Shown here: positions 62,747-64,000 of the stretch, in pieces
Position numbering within the stretch: the first letter of the stretch is position 1
Layout: each line of letters starts with the position of its first letter
Origin: Gammaproteobacteria bacterium
GTDB taxonomy: Bacteria; Pseudomonadota; Gammaproteobacteria; Pseudomonadales; Azotimanducaceae
NCBI GenBank assembly: GCA_004357385.1
Contig: SMWF01000026.1
Span: forward strand, 1 to 64,000
DNA length: 64,000 nt
Direction: 5' to 3'
Translations under genes and position numbers: made by a program
Notes under the pieces: model-generated
Told to the model about the DNA's origin: nothing
What the model saw: only the letters and a program-made list of their open reading frames with translations
Databases searched by the model: none

Positions 62747-63724
62747 TCAGACTACGCGGTACAGCGTAACCGCGAACCAATCTCGCGCATCGGTCCAGCG
62801 CTGCTGAACCGTGAAGTTGGCGCGCCGGGCCACCACATCGAACTCCTCTGGTGCATATTTGTACGAGTTCTCGGTATGCAACGCCTCACCTTCGGCAAAC
62901 TCGATGCGCGTCCCGGCAACGTTCACCTGCTGAGCTCTGGTACTTATCAGGTGCATCTCAACGCGTCCAAGTTGCGCATCGTAACGCGCCTGGTGTTCGA
63001 AGGCGGCGGGATCGAAGTTCGCGCCCAGAACGTCGTTGATGTGACGCAGCACGTTGCGATTGAACTGCGCGGTAACGCCACCCGGATCGTCATAGGCGCG
63101 CTGCAGCAGCGCCGGATCTTTCTGGGTGTCCACGCCGATCAGCAGGGCGCCGCCGGGACCGACCACCTTGGCGATTTCCTCGAGGAACGTGATCGCATCG
63201 GCAGGCTCGAAGTTACCCACACTGGAACCCGGGAAGAACGCGACCCGGCGGTGTCCATTGGCCACGTCCGGCAACGGCAACGCGCTGCTGTAATCCGCGC
63301 AGGTTGGATAGATGTCGAGCCAGTCGAATTCCATCGCCAGCGCTCGCGATGCTTCCAGCAGATGGTTCCGGGAGATATCGACGGGCATGTAACCCACCGG
63401 GCGCAAGGCCTCCAACAGAATCCGAATCTTCACACTCGCGCCGCTTCCGTATTCGATCAGGAACGACTCGGCACCCACTGCCTCGGCGATCGATTGACGG
63501 TGCTCCTCCAGGATCGCCACCTCGGTGCGGGTCAGGTAATAGTCCTCCAACGCGGTTATCTGCTCGAACAGCGCCGAACCACGCTCGTCGTAGAAAAATT
63601 TCGGGGGTAGGGCTTTCGGGACGGCCGCCAGGCCAGCCAACACCTCCGCGCGCATATCGACCTGACCCGGCTTCAGATCAATGAGTGTCAGCGCCGCGCC
63701 GTTTTCGTTCGCGCGATCCGTCAC
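62747..63724 (-). CDS. egtD: L-histidine N-alpha-methyltransferase EgtD
   Basis: 325 residues from GTG 63724, which overlaps the egtB stop by four bases (GTGA). An in-frame ATG at 63763 lies within egtB. Features: [29 protein letters not shown] (in parts), [20 protein letters not shown] as the SAM site, and [19 protein letters not shown]. It trimethylates histidine to hercynine, the first step of ergothioneine synthesis. Coupled to egtB. Confidence 0.94.
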   Translation of the reverse strand: MTDRANENGAALTLIDLKPGQVDMRAEVLAGLAAVPKALPPKFFYDERGSALFEQITALEDYYLTRTEVAILEEHRQSIAEAVGAESFLIEYGSGASVKIRILLEALRPVGYMPVDISRNHLLEASRALAMEFDWLDIYPTCADYSSALPLPDVANGHRRVAFFPGSSVGNFEPADAITFLEEIAKVVGPGGALLIGVDTQKDPALLQRAYDDPGGVTAQFNRNVLRHINDVLGANFDPAAFEHQARYDAQLGRVEMHLISTRAQQVNVAGTRIEFAEGEALHTENSYKYAPEEFDVVARRANFTVQQRWTDARDWFAVTLYRVV

Positions 63725-64000
63725 CCTGGATCCCGCGCAAGTCTCAGGCCCGAGAACTGCCACTGATCGCCCGGACAGAAAAAGTTCCGATACGAGGCCC
63801 TGACATGCCCTTCGGGCGTCGCGCAGGAACCCCCGCGCAACACCATCTGACCGCTCATGAATTTACCGTTGTACTCACCCAGGGCGCCGCCACCCTGTTG
63901 ATATCCCGGATAGGGCGCATAGCTGCTGGAGGTCCATTCCCAGACGTCTCCGAACAGCTGGCGCAATCCTTTACCGGTCGCCGAGGTTGGCGTCAGCAGA
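63721..64000 (-). CDS. egtB: ergothioneine biosynthesis protein EgtB, C-terminal part
   Basis: The reading frame is open to the window edge, so only the last 92 residues are seen. They show the FGE-sulfatase-like domain end: [47 protein letters not shown] (in parts) and GLRLARD. EgtB is an iron oxygenase that joins cysteine or gamma-glutamylcysteine sulfur to hercynine. With egtD downstream and overlapping, this is the ergothioneine operon. SenA of selenoneine synthesis is a close relative. The visible part does not tell them apart, but the egtD partner favours EgtB. Confidence 0.88.
   Translation of the reverse strand, partial: LLTPTSATGKGLRQLFGDVWEWTSSSYAPYPGYQQGGGALGEYNGKFMSGQMVLRGGSCATPEGHVRASYRNFFCPGDQWQFSGLRLARDPG

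Noticed and set aside
1-64000. CRISPR arrays, prophage, integrons, IS elements, tRNA and rRNA genes
   Set aside because: No repeat-spacer pattern, integrase, transposase or RNA gene signature was found by reading both strands.

Overview
The window is about 64 kb of GC-rich chromosomal DNA, densely coding on both strands, with no intergenic stretch over 300 bases. I see no rRNA, tRNA, insertion sequence, phage or CRISPR array. The block at 55.4-62.7 kb (exo/endonuclease family protein, dsbA, cytochrome c4, engB, polA, a DUF2782 protein, thrB) has the gene order I know from Pseudomonas. Together with phaR, AceE of the homodimeric E1 type and DNA polymerase II, this points to a gammaproteobacterium. 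The many hydrolases and oxidoreductases suggest a metabolically versatile, probably environmental organism. I cannot name the species.

Layout. 0-9 kb: the end of a coiled-coil protein, a small catabolic set (2-hydroxyacid dehydrogenase, hydratase-like protein, amidohydrolase), a lipoprotein plus GGDEF/EAL signalling pair, and a nitroreductase plus epoxide-hydrolase-like pair. 9-18 kb: an LLM-class oxidoreductase, an Eis-like acetyltransferase, an esterase, a CDF metal exporter, an OmpA-family protein, and a coupled pair of a geranylgeranyl-reductase-like flavoprotein and a cyclopropane-fatty-acid-synthase-like enzyme. 18-29 kb: MOSC protein, amidase, two selenoprotein genes, two serine hydrolases, a DadA-like oxidase, an NhaC antiporter and an M28 peptidase. 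29-46 kb: a two-subunit molybdenum hydroxylase, DNA polymerase II, SDR, amidohydrolase, a second M28 peptidase, HIT protein, second LLM enzyme, adenosine-deaminase-like lipoprotein, acetolactate-synthase-like enzyme and CBS protein. 46-64 kb: TPR-sulfotransferase, AceE, PhaR, PQQ alcohol dehydrogenase, the conserved dsbA-polA-thrB block, and egtD with the end of egtB.

The main discovery is a convergent pair of predicted selenocysteine genes at 20.3-22.0 kb. One is an exported thioredoxin-fold protein whose open reading frame continues through an in-frame TGA at the redox-active position (W-A-S-W-U-G-C-R). The other is a glutathione peroxidase whose reading frame likewise runs through TGA at the peroxidatic position (N-V-A-S-K-U-G). 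Each TGA is followed at the expected distance by a SECIS-like hairpin. The one in the peroxidase shares the ten-base apical sequence GCAGGUCUGC with the E. coli fdhF element as I remember it. Conventional calling would truncate or split both genes. The Sec machinery (selA, selB, selC, selD) is not in this window and must exist elsewhere if this is correct.

A second notable point is DNA polymerase I, which keeps its polymerase and 5' nuclease motifs but has lost three of the four acidic residues of the 3'-5' exonuclease site. DNA polymerase II in the same window keeps its own exonuclease motifs. Short tandem repeats sit just after several stop codons.
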